From assembly GCF_018917145.1 (NCBI RefSeq), contig NZ_JAHLOD010000014.1, forward strand, positions 1 through 64,000: a DNA stretch of 64,000 bases, in the 5' to 3' direction. Shown here one piece after another: positions 16,853 to 28,619 of the stretch (the stretch's first letter is position 1; the number at the start of each line of letters is the position of its first letter). A model generated the notes under the pieces. It saw only the letters and a program-made list of their open reading frames with translations, had not been told where the DNA came from and ran no database searches. This DNA is from Clostridium bornimense. GTDB lineage: Bacteria > Bacillota > Clostridia > Clostridiales > Clostridiaceae. The translations under genes were made by a program, and so were the position numbers.

Positions 16853-17740
16853 ATGTTTATAATCAATTTTATTCGTGGGTTTTTCATGGCGCTAGCTGAT
16901 AGTGTTCCAGGAGTATCTGGTGGTACTATAGCATTTTTATTAGGATTTTATGATAATTTTATAAACTCGCTTAATGCATTAGTATCAAGAAAAAGTTCTA
17001 AAGAAGAAAAGAAAACTTCTATAATCTTTCTTTTAAAACTTGGTATTGGGTGGGTCACAGGATTCTTATTATCTATGATAATATTATCATCAATTTTTGA
17101 AAAAGAGATATATAAAATAAGTTCAGTATTTATAGGATTTATAGTCTTAGCTATTCCTATAGTTATAAAAGAAGAAAAAGAATCTATCAAAGGAAAATAT
17201 ACAAATATAATTTTCACTATTATTGGTATAGTAATAGTTGCTGCAATTACATATTTTAACCCTGCTGGAGGAAACGGCTTTAATTTATCTCTTGATAGTA
17301 TTTCTATTGGACTTGGACTTTATGTGTTCTTTGTAGGTATGATTGCAATTTCTGCAATGGTTTTACCTGGAATATCAGGTTCAACTCTTTTACTTATATT
17401 TGGTCTTTATGTACCAATCGTAAATGCTATAAAAGAAACTCTTAAACTTAACTTATCATATCTACCAATACTATTTATCTTTGGTTTTGGAGTGATTTTC
17501 GGTATTGTTTCTGTTATACGTTTATTGAAATATCTATTAGAAAACTATAGATCTCAAGTTATTTATTTAATTTTAGGTCTTATGATTGGTTCTCTATATG
17601 CTGTTTTTATGGGTCCTACAACTCTAGAAACACCAAAAGATCCAATGACATTTAAAACTTTTAGTATAATATACTTTATAATCGGTGGTGCTGTTATATT
17701 CGCATTACAACAATTAAAAGTATTTTTTGAAAAAAGATAA
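16853..17740 (+). CDS. popT: DUF368 membrane protein, polyprenyl-phosphate translocase
   Basis: The 295-residue polytopic protein starts with the DUF368 signature RGFFMALADSVPGVSGGTIA and has a second copy-like motif AMVLPGISGSTLLLIFGLY near residue 170, suggesting an inverted repeat fold. DUF368 proteins have been reported to flip undecaprenyl phosphate back across the membrane for reuse in cell wall synthesis; that assignment comes from the family, not this sequence. GAAGGAG precedes the ATG. It stands alone and shares a terminator with the convergent glycosyltransferase. Confidence 0.85.
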   Translation: MFIINFIRGFFMALADSVPGVSGGTIAFLLGFYDNFINSLNALVSRKSSKEEKKTSIIFLLKLGIGWVTGFLLSMIILSSIFEKEIYKISSVFIGFIVLAIPIVIKEEKESIKGKYTNIIFTIIGIVIVAAITYFNPAGGNGFNLSLDSISIGLGLYVFFVGMIAISAMVLPGISGSTLLLIFGLYVPIVNAIKETLKLNLSYLPILFIFGFGVIFGIVSVIRLLKYLLENYRSQVIYLILGLMIGSLYAVFMGPTTLETPKDPMTFKTFSIIYFIIGGAVIFALQQLKVFFEKR

Positions 17741-17743
17741 AAC

Positions 17744-17785
17744 AAAGAAACTGAGGCACAGAATCTCTTGTATCTCAGTTTCTTT
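17744..17785. terminator. Bidirectional terminator between popT and the glycosyltransferase gene
   Basis: A perfect 12-bp stem AAAGAAACTGAG (17744-17755) / CTCAGTTTCTTT (17774-17785) is followed by T on the right and preceded by AACA on the left. It separates convergent genes. Confidence 0.8.
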
Positions 17786-17787
17786 TT

Positions 17788-18897
17788 TTATGTTTCATTA
17801 TGTATTAACTTTAAAATGCTTTTATTAACATATGGTTTACTAATATTTTTACACTTCTCTTTCATTGCTGAAATTCTCTTTTTATTCTTTAATAATTTTT
17901 CAATGATTTTGCTGCAACTTATACCTTTTCCAATACTCACAGCCACATCATTTTCTATTAAGAATCTTGCATTTCCCTCTTCTTGACCAGGTATCGCGTC
18001 AAATATAATCATTGGTATATTAGAAACTAAAGCCTCTGTCACCGTTAATCCCCCTGGTTTTGTTATAAGTACATCTGATATCTTCATATACTTTTCTACT
18101 TCATTAGTAAATCCTATAAGCTTAGTTTTCTTTTTACTATCTGTTATCTCTTTCTGCATAATTTTGTATACACTTCTATTATTTCCAACTATTACAATAA
18201 CTTGAAACTCTAAATCTATAGTTGAAATTTCTCTATATATATCAACTATATTTTTTACTCCAAAACTTCCTCCCATTAATAAAATAGTTGTAATATCTAG
18301 ATCTAACCCTTCGGAATTTAATATATTTTTCTTATCTACTTTTTTTAAAAACTTATTATCTATAGGAATTCCATATACATGAACTTTTTTATCTTCAATT
18401 CCCCTTGAAATCATATCAATTTTCATTTTTTCATTAGATACAATATAATGATCTACATTACTATTTATCCATGAATTATGTGGTGAATAATCTGTCATTA
18501 TACATATATGTTTCGCTTTTATTTTATCTCTTTCCTTTAACACTGAAACCATCCCTTCTGCAAAAGGATGTGTTGTTATAATTAAGTCTATTTCTTTACT
18601 TTTAAGTAATCTTAAAAGTTTATTACTAAAGAGCTTTTCAATCATCTCAAGAAATAAAGAAACTGCATTTTCTTTATCAGTAATATAATATAGCTTTTCA
18701 TAAAACCATGATATTTTCTTTATTAAAAACATATATCCATTAACAATAATTCCATTAAGTAACGGATTAATATACTTTAAAGTATCTATTACCTCAACTT
18801 CTATTTCTTCAGAATTACCTAAAATATATGACTTTAATGCATTTGATGCACTCATATGTCCACCACCTATAGAAGCAGATAGTATAATAACTCTCAT
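17788..18897 (-). CDS. UgtP/MGDG-synthase-type glycosyltransferase
   Basis: The 369-residue protein has the N-terminal MGDG-synthase domain motif SASIGGGHMSASNAL and a C-terminal MurG-like domain with LMGGSFGVKN and the nucleotide-sugar motif LITKPGGLTVTEAL. The family adds glucose or galactose to diacylglycerol, making membrane glycolipids and lipoteichoic-acid anchors. It acts at the inner face of the membrane. It lies downstream of eno on the same strand, but the strong terminator at 18928-18969 separates the two. The ATG is followed by MRVIILSASIGGGH, matching family starts. Confidence 0.87.
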   Translation of the reverse strand: MRVIILSASIGGGHMSASNALKSYILGNSEEIEVEVIDTLKYINPLLNGIIVNGYMFLIKKISWFYEKLYYITDKENAVSLFLEMIEKLFSNKLLRLLKSKEIDLIITTHPFAEGMVSVLKERDKIKAKHICIMTDYSPHNSWINSNVDHYIVSNEKMKIDMISRGIEDKKVHVYGIPIDNKFLKKVDKKNILNSEGLDLDITTILLMGGSFGVKNIVDIYREISTIDLEFQVIVIVGNNRSVYKIMQKEITDSKKKTKLIGFTNEVEKYMKISDVLITKPGGLTVTEALVSNIPMIIFDAIPGQEEGNARFLIENDVAVSIGKGISCSKIIEKLLKNKKRISAMKEKCKNISKPYVNKSILKLIHNET

Positions 18898-18927
18898 ATT
18901 TGTACTTCCCCTTTATCTATAGTACCT

Positions 18928-18969
18928 AAATATCCCCAACCTATTTTTAAAAGTAGATTGGGGATATTT
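18928..18969 (-). terminator. Terminator of eno
   Basis: A perfect 12-bp stem AAATATCCCCAA (18928-18939) / TTGGGGATATTT (18958-18969) begins two bases after the eno stop codon. Confidence 0.8.
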
Positions 18970-18970
18970 C

Positions 18971-20296
<1,326 letters not shown>

Positions 20297-20486
20297 TTAA
20301 ATATTAATTTTATTGACTTGCTATTAACAATTATTAATATTCCCAATAACTAATAATATTATTTATATTATTATTAATATTAATCATTTATTAATATATT
20401 AACGTAGTTTTAGCCTACTAAAGTCGTTTACATATTAAATGAATTTATGTTAATATTTTATTATAGAAAACTTTTTGGAGGATATT

Positions 20487-21131
20487 ATGAATAAAGAACT
20501 TTTTTCAAGAAAAAACATACCTATAATAGAGATAAATGATACTAAGTTTAAAGTTAGAGGATTAAAGAAATTTAATATTTTCGAGATTAAAAATATACAA
20601 TGCATGTATATTAGTAACTCTTCAAAATTAACAATATATTATAATGGAAATATATTTGAATACTTTATTGGTGATATAAAAGACAAGTACAAGCCTGCTC
20701 TAGATGAATTTATTGATTCCGTTAATAATACCCCAGGCAATAATCATCTTATATTTTCCAATCCAACTCCAGCAATACTAAATTTTGCTCCAGTAATTGC
20801 TGTTATACCATTACTTTTATTTAATAAAATGTCACCAATTATACCAATAATTTTAGCTTTGGGTGTATTTGTTGCCTTTATAGTTTATACTACATATTTT
20901 CTAAAAACATTATTTCTTTTTGATTTGACAAAAGGAGAGGTTACTTTATCAAATAGCTTCTCTAAAAAACATTCAACTACTACATCAGATTTCAAAATCG
21001 AAGTGGTTTCTAATAACCCTGCAAATTTTAAACTTATAGTTGGAAAAAGAACATTTAAACTTAAATCTAATGCAATAGGTCCTAAGCATTATGTTAATAG
21101 AATATCTAAATTTATATCAAAAAATTCTTAG
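20487..21131 (+). CDS. Unknown protein with two central membrane helices
   Basis: This 214-residue protein has a soluble N-terminal part of about 90 residues (IPIIEINDTKFKVRGLKKF), two adjacent hydrophobic helices at about residues 96-145 (NFAPVIAVIPLLLF; IILALGVFVAFIVY), and a basic C-terminal part. I do not recognise the family. The ATG at 20487 follows GGAGG by five bases; an in-frame TTG at 20475 overlaps that site. It diverges from eno and ends at the shared terminator 21153-21202. Confidence 0.75.
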   Translation: MNKELFSRKNIPIIEINDTKFKVRGLKKFNIFEIKNIQCMYISNSSKLTIYYNGNIFEYFIGDIKDKYKPALDEFIDSVNNTPGNNHLIFSNPTPAILNFAPVIAVIPLLLFNKMSPIIPIILALGVFVAFIVYTTYFLKTLFLFDLTKGEVTLSNSFSKKHSTTTSDFKIEVVSNNPANFKLIVGKRTFKLKSNAIGPKHYVNRISKFISKNS

Positions 21132-21152
21132 AATATAGTTTTTCTTTGATAA

Positions 21153-21202
21153 AAAAGAGGTATCACTAGCATATTTTCATTTGCTAATATGATACCTCTT
21201 TT
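21153..21202. terminator. Bidirectional terminator
   Basis: The perfect stem AAAAGAGGTATCA (21153-21165) / TGATACCTCTTTT (21190-21202) is flanked by A and T runs on both sides. The loop contains ATTTTCATTTG, a word shared with the hairpins at 13409-13450, 1751-1796 and 28554-28602. Confidence 0.85.
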
Positions 21203-21221
21203 TTTTATATTTTCACCATAA

Positions 21222-21812
21222 TTATTTACCATCTATTTCTTCAAAGTATATATTAATCTTTTTTCTCCACTCTCTACTTCTTTTTCTATCTATAACTTCT
21301 ATATAGCCTAAAAATTCATCTAAGACACCTTTTCTCCTCAATCCTTTCATAAGATGTCTCGGATAATCAACTTTTCTTGTATAAGATTTCTTTGGATCTA
21401 TTACTCTTATATGAGTGTCATTTATTAAATATAAATCCTTACATCGTATATCTTGTTTAGTAAACTTAAGTTTTCTAAATTCCTTAAACAATCTATATAA
21501 AGTTTTAGCTAATTGAAAAGTCATTCCATGTCTTTCTATATAATCATCTAATCTTATACCCTCTATCTTTTCCCTAAGAATATAGTACTTACCACACTTA
21601 TATACTTTAGGAAAATTTTTTGATTTCTGTGTTTTAAGTAAAATCGATTTTTCATCTTCACAAACTTTATTTTCTTTAAAAATTTTAAGTACCTTATTAC
21701 CTGGAATTTCATAAACTATGCCATTATTGCCTTCTCCAAGGAACTCTGCCTCCTTAAACATTTCTTCCATTTCATCATCAAAATCTGGACAATAGCAAAA
21801 TCCACCCTTCAT
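21222..21812 (-). CDS. Minimal protein-kinase-like protein
   Basis: The 196-residue protein has a shortened kinase fold. Visible are a glycine loop LGEGNNGIVYEI (residues 25-36), the ATP-binding lysine in VLKIFK (Lys43), a hinge-like ILREKIEGIRLDDYI, a catalytic-loop aspartate in DIRCKDLYLIND (Asp121) and a metal-binding aspartate in VIDPKKS (Asp139, in place of DFG). The usual large C-terminal lobe is missing. Its N terminus carries FCYCPDFDDE. The substrate is unknown; it may be a small-molecule or protein kinase, or an ATP-binding regulator. The ribosome site is weak (GGGATGG). It is probably monocistronic. Confidence 0.65.
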   Translation of the reverse strand: MKGGFCYCPDFDDEMEEMFKEAEFLGEGNNGIVYEIPGNKVLKIFKENKVCEDEKSILLKTQKSKNFPKVYKCGKYYILREKIEGIRLDDYIERHGMTFQLAKTLYRLFKEFRKLKFTKQDIRCKDLYLINDTHIRVIDPKKSYTRKVDYPRHLMKGLRRKGVLDEFLGYIEVIDRKRSREWRKKINIYFEEIDGK

Positions 21813-22144
21813 AATACCATCCCATTATATTTTTAATATATTATATTATTTCTTTATAATTTCTGTTACATACTTAATAAATTATAGTATTACTCCAAGT
21901 ATAAGTAAAAGTATTTTCATATTCACTATATATACAGAAGTTATGTTATAACTAGTAACCTAGGCTTCATGAAACTTCAACTTTCATGAGCTTTCTGTAA
22001 CGACTTTTACATCAACTATAATCTAAGCAAGATACCTAGTATGACTTATAACATTCAACTTAACACTCAAAACTTCAGAAATCCCGCAGGAATTTCATCC
22101 ATATCTGTGCCTTGCGACCTCATACTTGTGAACTCATAAAGTGT
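21813..22144. other. Intergenic region with repeat remnants
   Basis: No gene was found in these roughly 330 bases. There is an inverted repeat of CTTCATGAAA and TTTCATGAG around 21966-21991. At about 22081-22135 are words (CCCGCAGGAATTTC, CTGTGCCTTG, TACTTGTGA) that look like a degraded copy of the composite repeat. It carries the promoter of the minus-strand kinase-like gene at its left end. Confidence 0.5.
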
Positions 22145-22179
22145 AAAAAGCTGCTACACTCTTCGTGTAGCAGCTTTTT
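22145..22179. terminator. Strong terminator of gpmI
   Basis: A perfect 15-bp stem AAAAAGCTGCTACAC (22145-22159) / GTGTAGCAGCTTTTT (22165-22179) closes a TCTTC loop. It ends the glycolytic operon on the minus strand. A diverged version with the same loop follows ddl at 44701-44727. Confidence 0.9.
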
Positions 22180-22200
22180 TTAGCTTTATTCATCAATTAT

Positions 22201-23721
22201 CTATTTAGCTATTAAACTTTCTCCAGTCATTTCTTCTGGTTTTTCAAGTCCCATTGCTTCTATCATTGTTGGAGCTATATCAGCTAACTTTCCACCTTCT
22301 CTTAATGGTTTAGCATCTTTAGCAATATATATAAATGGTACTGGTCCTGTAGTATGAGCTGTCATTGCTTTACCAGTTGAGTAATCAATCATTTGTTCAG
22401 CATTACCGTGGTCAGCTGTAACAAACACTCTACCGTCTTTTGCAAGTACTGCATCTACAACTTTACCTAAACATTCATCAACTGCTTCAACAGCCTTTTT
22501 AGCTGCTTCAAATACTCCTGTGTGACCAACCATATCAGGGTTAGCATAGTTAAGAATTATAACATCATACTTATCTTCATTAATTTTACCAATTAAAGTT
22601 TCTGTTAATTCATAAGCACTCATTTCTGGTTTAAGATCATAAGTAGCAACCTTTGGAGAAGCAACAATTTGTCTATCTTCATTAACGTTTGGTTCTTCAA
22701 CTCCACCATTAAAGAAGAATGTAACGTGTGCATACTTTTCAGTTTCTGCAATTCTTAATTGATGTAATCCTTTGTTAGCTAAGAATTCTCCTAATGTATT
22801 TTTTAATACTTCTGGTCCAAAAGCAACTTCTACACCTTCTAAAGTTGAATCATATTCTGTCATTGTTACAAATACTAAGTTTAAAGTATTTCTCTTAAAT
22901 CCATTAAATTCTTTGTCATTGATAGCTCTAGTTATTTCTCTTGCTCTATCTGGTCTAAAGTTGAAGAATATAACAGAATCACCATTCTTAATAGTTCCAT
23001 TTTTATCTATTACTGTTGGTAATACGAATTCATCAGTCTTGTTATCATGGTAAGATTTTTCTACTGCAGATACAGCAGTTTCAGCTGTTTCTCCTTCTCC
23101 TAGAACCATAGCATTGTATGCTAATTCAACTCTTTCCCATCTGTTATCTCTATCCATTGCATAGTATCTTCCTGATAAAGTAGCTATCTTACCAACACCT
23201 ACTTCATTCATGTAATTTTCTATTTCTGCAATATATTCTAAAGCAGATGCTGGAGCAACGTCTCTACCATCTAGGAAACCATGAACATATACTTCTTTTA
23301 TGTCGTTTTTCTTTGCAAGATCTATTAATCCCTTAAGGTGATCAATATGAGAGTGAACACCACCTGGTGATAAAAGTCCCATTAAGTGTAATGCTCCACC
23401 ATTATTTTTTACATTATTAACTGCTTTAACTAAAGCAGGATTTGTGAAGAAATCACCATCATTAATTGATTTTGTAATCTTTGTTAATGATTGATATACT
23501 ATTCTTCCTGCACCTATATTTAAATGTCCAACTTCTGAGTTCCCCATTTGTCCATCTGGAAGACCAACTGCCATCCCTGATGCCCCTATCTTTGTATGTG
23601 GGTACATTTCTACGTATTTATCAATATTTGGAGTATTAGCTGCTGCTACAGCATTTCCTTCCACATGATTAGTCAATCCAAATCCATCTAAAATAGCAAG
23701 TAAAGTAGGTTTCTTTGCCAT
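22201..23721 (-). CDS. gpmI: Phosphoglycerate mutase, 2,3-bisphosphoglycerate-independent
   Basis: The 506-residue metalloenzyme interconverts 3- and 2-phosphoglycerate. It shows the alkaline-phosphatase-fold start [10 protein letters not shown], the catalytic serine motif [16 protein letters not shown] near residue 60, [24 protein letters not shown] and the late metal motifs [11 protein letters not shown] and [18 protein letters not shown] precedes the ATG. It is the last gene of the cggR-gap-pgk-tpiA-gpmI operon. A hairpin in the 184-base gap before it may lower its expression relative to the upstream genes. Confidence 0.97.
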   Translation of the reverse strand: MAKKPTLLAILDGFGLTNHVEGNAVAAANTPNIDKYVEMYPHTKIGASGMAVGLPDGQMGNSEVGHLNIGAGRIVYQSLTKITKSINDGDFFTNPALVKAVNNVKNNGGALHLMGLLSPGGVHSHIDHLKGLIDLAKKNDIKEVYVHGFLDGRDVAPASALEYIAEIENYMNEVGVGKIATLSGRYYAMDRDNRWERVELAYNAMVLGEGETAETAVSAVEKSYHDNKTDEFVLPTVIDKNGTIKNGDSVIFFNFRPDRAREITRAINDKEFNGFKRNTLNLVFVTMTEYDSTLEGVEVAFGPEVLKNTLGEFLANKGLHQLRIAETEKYAHVTFFFNGGVEEPNVNEDRQIVASPKVATYDLKPEMSAYELTETLIGKINEDKYDVIILNYANPDMVGHTGVFEAAKKAVEAVDECLGKVVDAVLAKDGRVFVTADHGNAEQMIDYSTGKAMTAHTTGPVPFIYIAKDAKPLREGGKLADIAPTMIEAMGLEKPEEMTGESLIAK

Positions 23722-23851
23722 AATTATGCCTCCCTAAAAATAATAATTTTTAGAAATGAAACTATCTAGTACTCTCATTTCTTTTAATAAATAAGAATCG
23801 ATAATTAAGGTTTAATTATCCATTTTTATTTACTAATAAGTTGTTAGCTTT

Positions 23852-23885
23852 AGTTAGCAGTTAGCCAAAGTGGCAACTACTAACT
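23852..23885 (-). terminator. Imperfect hairpin between tpiA and gpmI
   Basis: AGTTAGCAGTTAGCC and GGCAACTACTAACT pair on the minus-strand RNA with one bulge. The T run is poor, so this is more likely a partial attenuator or an mRNA stability element inside the operon than a full stop. Confidence 0.4.
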
Positions 23886-23905
23886 TTTATTGCTAACTAA
23901 AAATA

Positions 23906-24658
23906 CTATTTATCAAAGTTAACGATTTGTGAAAAATCAGCAGGAACTAATGAAGCTCCACCAACTAATGCACCATCGATATCACTCTTAGCCATTTGTG
24001 CTTTGATTGTAGCAGGCTTAACTGATCCACCGTATTGGATTCTGATTTTATCAGCAACTTCTTTTCCATATACATCAGCTAAAGTAGCTCTTATAGCCAT
24101 GATTGTTTCGTTTGCTTGATCATCAGTAGCTGTTTTACCAGTTCCGATAGCCCAGATTGGTTCGTAAGCAACTACAACTTTAACTGCATCTTCAGCTGAA
24201 ACACCTTCAAAAGCAGCTTTAACTTGCTTGCTGTTTACTTCATCAGTAACACCTGATTCTCTTTGTTCTAAAGATTCACCACAGCAAAGGATTGGTACTA
24301 AGTTGTGTTCTAAAGCTTTTTTAACTTTTTTGTTACAAGCTTCATCAGTTTCATTGAAGTATTGTCTTCTTTCGCTGTGTCCAATAACAACATATTCTAC
24401 TCCAAGAGCAGTTAACATTGTTGGAGCTATTTCTCCAGTGAAAGCACCTTTTTCTTCAAAGTGCATGTTTTCAGCACCGATTTTAACATTGCTTCCTTTA
24501 GCAGCTTTAACAGCAGCATCTAATGATGTAAATGGTACACAAAGTACTACATCACAATTTGCTCCTTCTACTAATGGCTTGAATTCATTTATATATTTAA
24601 CTGTTTCATCTACAGTCATGTGCATTTTCCAGTTTCCAGCGATTATTGGCTTTCTCAT
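23906..24658 (-). CDS. tpiA: Triosephosphate isomerase
   Basis: The 250-residue enzyme interconverts dihydroxyacetone phosphate and glyceraldehyde 3-phosphate. Key residues: Asn and Lys in AGNWKMH, catalytic His in [11 protein letters not shown], catalytic Glu in [14 protein letters not shown] with the flexible loop 6, and phosphate-binding IQYGGSV and GALVGGASL. The ATG at 24658 follows AAGGAAG; an in-frame GTG nine bases upstream abuts that site. It is the fourth gene of the glycolytic operon. Confidence 0.97.
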   Translation of the reverse strand: MRKPIIAGNWKMHMTVDETVKYINEFKPLVEGANCDVVLCVPFTSLDAAVKAAKGSNVKIGAENMHFEEKGAFTGEIAPTMLTALGVEYVVIGHSERRQYFNETDEACNKKVKKALEHNLVPILCCGESLEQRESGVTDEVNSKQVKAAFEGVSAEDAVKVVVAYEPIWAIGTGKTATDDQANETIMAIRATLADVYGKEVADKIRIQYGGSVKPATIKAQMAKSDIDGALVGGASLVPADFSQIVNFDK

Positions 24659-24694
24659 TAAAAACACTTCCTTAAAATCTTTTATTTTATTTTC

Positions 24695-24714
24695 AAGGAG
24701 GAAAACTCCTCCTT
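24695..24714 (-). terminator. Short hairpin between pgk and tpiA
   Basis: AAGGAGG (24695-24701) and CCTCCTT (24708-24714) form a 7-bp stem in the 71-base gap between pgk and tpiA, with no T run beyond AAAATAAAAT-type sequence. It may be a processing or stability hairpin. Confidence 0.35.
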
Positions 24715-24729
24715 AAAAAAATTTAATTA

Positions 24730-25932
24730 CTATTTATCGTTTAATGCAACGATTCCTGGTAATTCTTTACCTTCTAAGAATTCTAATGATGCTCCACCAC
24801 CAGTTGAAATGTGGCTCATCTTGTCTCCGAATCCTAAGTTGTTAACAGCAGCAGCTGAGTCTCCACCACCGATTATAGTAGTAGCATCACTTTGTGCCAT
24901 TGATTCTGCAACAGCTATAGTACCACCTGCGAAGTTCTTCCATTCAGAAACTCCCATTGGTCCATTCCAGATAACAGTCTTAGCATTTTTAACTGCATCA
25001 GCAAATAATTTACCAGACTTAGGTCCGATATCTAATCCCATCCATCCTTCTGGAATGTTTTGATCTTCAGTAGTTAATACTTCAGTATTTTCGTTGAATT
25101 CTTTACCACAAACGTGATCTACTGGTAATAAGAATTTAACTCCTTTTTCTTCTGCTTTCTTAACCATGTCTAAAGCATAATCCATTCTGTCTTCTTCACA
25201 TAATGAAGAACCGATTGTGTAACCTTGAGCTTTTAAGAAAGTATAAGCCATACCACCACCGATGATGATTGTATCAACTTTATCTAAAAGATTGTTGATA
25301 ACAGCAATCTTATCTGAAACTTTAGCTCCACCTAAGATAGCAACAAAAGGTCTAACTGGGTTTTCTACAGCTTCACCTAAGAATTTTAATTCTTTTTGAA
25401 TTAAGTATCCACAAACAGCAGTGTCTACGAATTTAGTTACTCCTACAGTTGAGCAGTGAGCTCTGTGAGCAGTACCGAAAGCATCGTTAACATAGATATC
25501 AGCTAAAGAAGCTAATTCTTTTGAGAATGAATCTTCACATTTTCCTTCTTCTGGTCTGAATCTTGTGTTTTCTAATAAAACAACATCTCCGTCTTTCATT
25601 TCAGCAACAGCTTTTTTAGCATTTTCTCCAACTACTACATCATCAGCAGCGAAAACAACTTCTTTTCCAAGCATTTCTGATAATCTTTTAGCAACTGGTG
25701 CTAAAGATTTAGTAGCATCTGGTCCTTTAGCTTTTCCAAGGTGTGAGCAAAGAATTACTTTAGCTCCGTTTTCTATTAAAGTTTTTATAGTTGGCATAGC
25801 TCCAACTAATCTATTTTCATCAGTGATAACACCATCTTTTAATGGTACATTGAAGTCGCATCTTACTAATACTCTTTTACCAGCAACTTGATCTTTGATA
25901 TCTTCAACGCTCTTTTTATTGAACTTCATCAT
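24730..25932 (-). CDS. pgk: Phosphoglycerate kinase
   Basis: The 400-residue kinase makes ATP from 1,3-bisphosphoglycerate. It has the N-terminal substrate motif [34 protein letters not shown], the inter-domain [10 protein letters not shown] and the C-terminal nucleotide-site GGGDSAAAV with [13 protein letters not shown]. Two adjacent ATG codons follow GAGGTG; either may be used. It is the third gene of the operon, after a hairpin that could reduce read-through from gap. Confidence 0.97.
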   Translation of the reverse strand: MMKFNKKSVEDIKDQVAGKRVLVRCDFNVPLKDGVITDENRLVGAMPTIKTLIENGAKVILCSHLGKAKGPDATKSLAPVAKRLSEMLGKEVVFAADDVVVGENAKKAVAEMKDGDVVLLENTRFRPEEGKCEDSFSKELASLADIYVNDAFGTAHRAHCSTVGVTKFVDTAVCGYLIQKELKFLGEAVENPVRPFVAILGGAKVSDKIAVINNLLDKVDTIIIGGGMAYTFLKAQGYTIGSSLCEEDRMDYALDMVKKAEEKGVKFLLPVDHVCGKEFNENTEVLTTEDQNIPEGWMGLDIGPKSGKLFADAVKNAKTVIWNGPMGVSEWKNFAGGTIAVAESMAQSDATTIIGGGDSAAAVNNLGFGDKMSHISTGGGASLEFLEGKELPGIVALNDK

Positions 25933-26009
25933 AATAAAAGCACCTCTTCAAAATATTTTTATTTCAAATAAGACTAAAAATAGCCTAACAGATTCTAAAT
26001 TTTTTAAAA

Positions 26010-26048
26010 AAGGCCTGGCTTATAGCCGTAACTACAAAACCAGACCTT
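26010..26048 (-). terminator. Attenuating hairpin between gap and pgk
   Basis: In the minus-strand RNA AAGGTCTGG pairs with CCAGGCCTT through one G-U, with an inner GGCT/AGCC pair, and UUUUUU follows. Being inside the operon it probably acts as a partial terminator that keeps gap mRNA higher than pgk mRNA. Confidence 0.6.
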
Positions 26049-26075
26049 ATAAACTTATACTAAAGTATTTAAATA

Positions 26076-27095
<1,020 letters not shown>

Positions 27096-27158
27096 TTATA
27101 TAATTTATGTAAATTACATAGCTTTGCTATATAATTTTTAACATCAAACTTAGTATAC

Positions 27159-28226
27159 TTATTCTTCATTAAGAATATTCAAAATTTCTTTTGCTGTACC
27201 TTCATCTGTTATTAAAACAGAATTTTTCTTGTTAATCAATGTAGAAATTATAGCTTCCGCTTTGCTTTTCTTTCCTGCCACTGCTATAAGGGTACTTATT
27301 TTCCAAATATCTTCGGTATTAAACCCTATAGTAGGCGTAGAAAATATTACTTCTCCATCTTTATTGAAGTAATGGCCAAAAGCTTCTCCTACAGCACCTT
27401 GTTCAAGTATACTATTTAATGACTTTTCACAAAGTCCTCTTCTACGTCCCATTACATCAGCTCGTCCAATTCCAAAAATCAAAACATCACAACTTTTTAG
27501 TTTTTCTAAAACTTCTTTTATTGATCTTTCATTTTTGATTTCTCTTAGAATTTTCTCATCACTAAAATTATCCGGAACATGAAGCAACTTATGTTTTCCG
27601 TTTAATCGTCCTGCTAAAGTTGCAGCTAAGGTATTTGCTTGTCTTGCGACATCCTTCCCCATACCACCTCTAGCTGGTAAAACTAAAATATCTTTTAAGT
27701 TGCTAATCTTTGGAACATTGTCTATACAGGCTTTCACTGTTGATCCACCTGTCACAGCTACAACATTACCACTTTTCACAACACTTTTCAAGTAGTTTGC
27801 TGAAGTTCTGCCTATTTCATTTATTAAACTGACATCTTCTTCCATATCTCCGCATACTATAATAGCATTTCTTATACCTAATGCTTTACGTAATTGGTCT
27901 TCTACTTCGGATAGTCCTTGTAATTCATGAACTATCTCTTTTAATTTGTGTATAATTTCTTTTCCTTCATCGGTGACAGTCATACCAGAAACATTAACCT
28001 CTATAAGGTTTGCTTTTTTTAAAAAATCTACCTCTGTTCTTATGACTCTTTCACCTAATTGAAGAACATTGGCAATTAATCTTCTTCCTACTGGCTCATT
28101 ATCATAAATAGCTCTTAAAATGTTATATCTTTTTACCATTTCAGACATAACTTCTGGAACTATTTTTTGCTGTAGTTTAATTAGTTCATACAAAAGCAAC
28201 ACCCCATTGGTCTTTTTTTGTCCCAT
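27159..28226 (-). CDS. cggR: Central glycolytic genes regulator, SorC family
   Basis: The 355-residue repressor has an N-terminal helix-turn-helix (about residues 40-75, EPVGRRLIANVLQLGERVIRT) and a SorC sugar-phosphate-binding domain (VAVTGGSTVKACIDNV; LPARGGMGKDVARQANTLA). CggR proteins repress glycolytic genes until fructose-1,6-bisphosphate binds. It heads the gap-pgk-tpiA-gpmI operon. The ATG at 28226 has a weak ribosome site and overlaps a TGGGACA word; a later GTG nearer to residue 9 is possible by comparison with shorter CggR proteins. Confidence 0.88.
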   Translation of the reverse strand: MGQKKTNGVLLLYELIKLQQKIVPEVMSEMVKRYNILRAIYDNEPVGRRLIANVLQLGERVIRTEVDFLKKANLIEVNVSGMTVTDEGKEIIHKLKEIVHELQGLSEVEDQLRKALGIRNAIIVCGDMEEDVSLINEIGRTSANYLKSVVKSGNVVAVTGGSTVKACIDNVPKISNLKDILVLPARGGMGKDVARQANTLAATLAGRLNGKHKLLHVPDNFSDEKILREIKNERSIKEVLEKLKSCDVLIFGIGRADVMGRRRGLCEKSLNSILEQGAVGEAFGHYFNKDGEVIFSTPTIGFNTEDIWKISTLIAVAGKKSKAEAIISTLINKKNSVLITDEGTAKEILNILNEE

Positions 28227-28255
28227 ACTCTAATTTCTGTCCCACATATATTATA
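28219..28255 (-). promoter_or_regulatory. Candidate cggR promoter and autoregulatory operator
   Basis: On the minus strand a TATAAT box (28250-28255) is followed within five bases by TGGGACA (28238-28244) and again by TGGGACA (28219-28225), 19 bases apart and in the same orientation. The second overlaps the proposed ATG. Known CggR operators contain repeated GGGAC half-sites, so this fits autorepression; the -35 is weak. Confidence 0.5.
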
Positions 28256-28553
28256 AAACATTTCACTTAATAATAAAAGGATTTTTTTATTTTTTTTTAT
28301 TATTATTTATCAACCCAACGTTATCAAGGAACAACCGCTACCATCCATGGTATAACTATAGATAAGGTTCCTTAAGCAATGTACAATTGTAAGCCAACAA
28401 AGCACAGTGGAGTTCATTATATTTCATATAAAATCATTACAAAACTTATATCAAGTTATACATTTTAAATTTATATTAAATATAACATATTAAACAAAAT
28501 TAAAATTGAGTATTTACCCCTACGAAAAAAATTAGGCTCAATAAGAAATAAAA
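28256..28553. other. Upstream region of cggR with nested inverted repeat
   Basis: No gene was found. At 28326-28373 AAGGAAC pairs with GTTCCTT around an inner TACCAT/ATGGTA palindrome. A second inverted repeat ATTGAG/CTCAAT lies near 28505-28542. The nested structure could be an operator or part of a structured leader; it does not match a T-box or any riboswitch I know. Confidence 0.4.
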
Positions 28554-28602
28554 AAGAGGCCTTTGCCTACAAATTTTCATTTGTCATAACAAACGCCTCT
28601 TA
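28554..28602 (-). terminator. Terminator of the nucleoside ABC transporter operon
   Basis: Outer arms AGAGGC and GCCTCT surround an inner ACAAATTTTCATTTGT palindrome, just past the stop of the last permease gene. The left flank reads as a U run on the minus strand. Confidence 0.7.
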
Positions 28603-28619
28603 CTTATATTAAGGATACA

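Noticed and set aside
28326-28373. Possible T-box antiterminator (GGATGGTAGCGG) upstream of cggR
   Set aside because: It does not match the conserved T-box sequence, no specifier stem or following terminator is present, and cggR is not an amino-acid gene.
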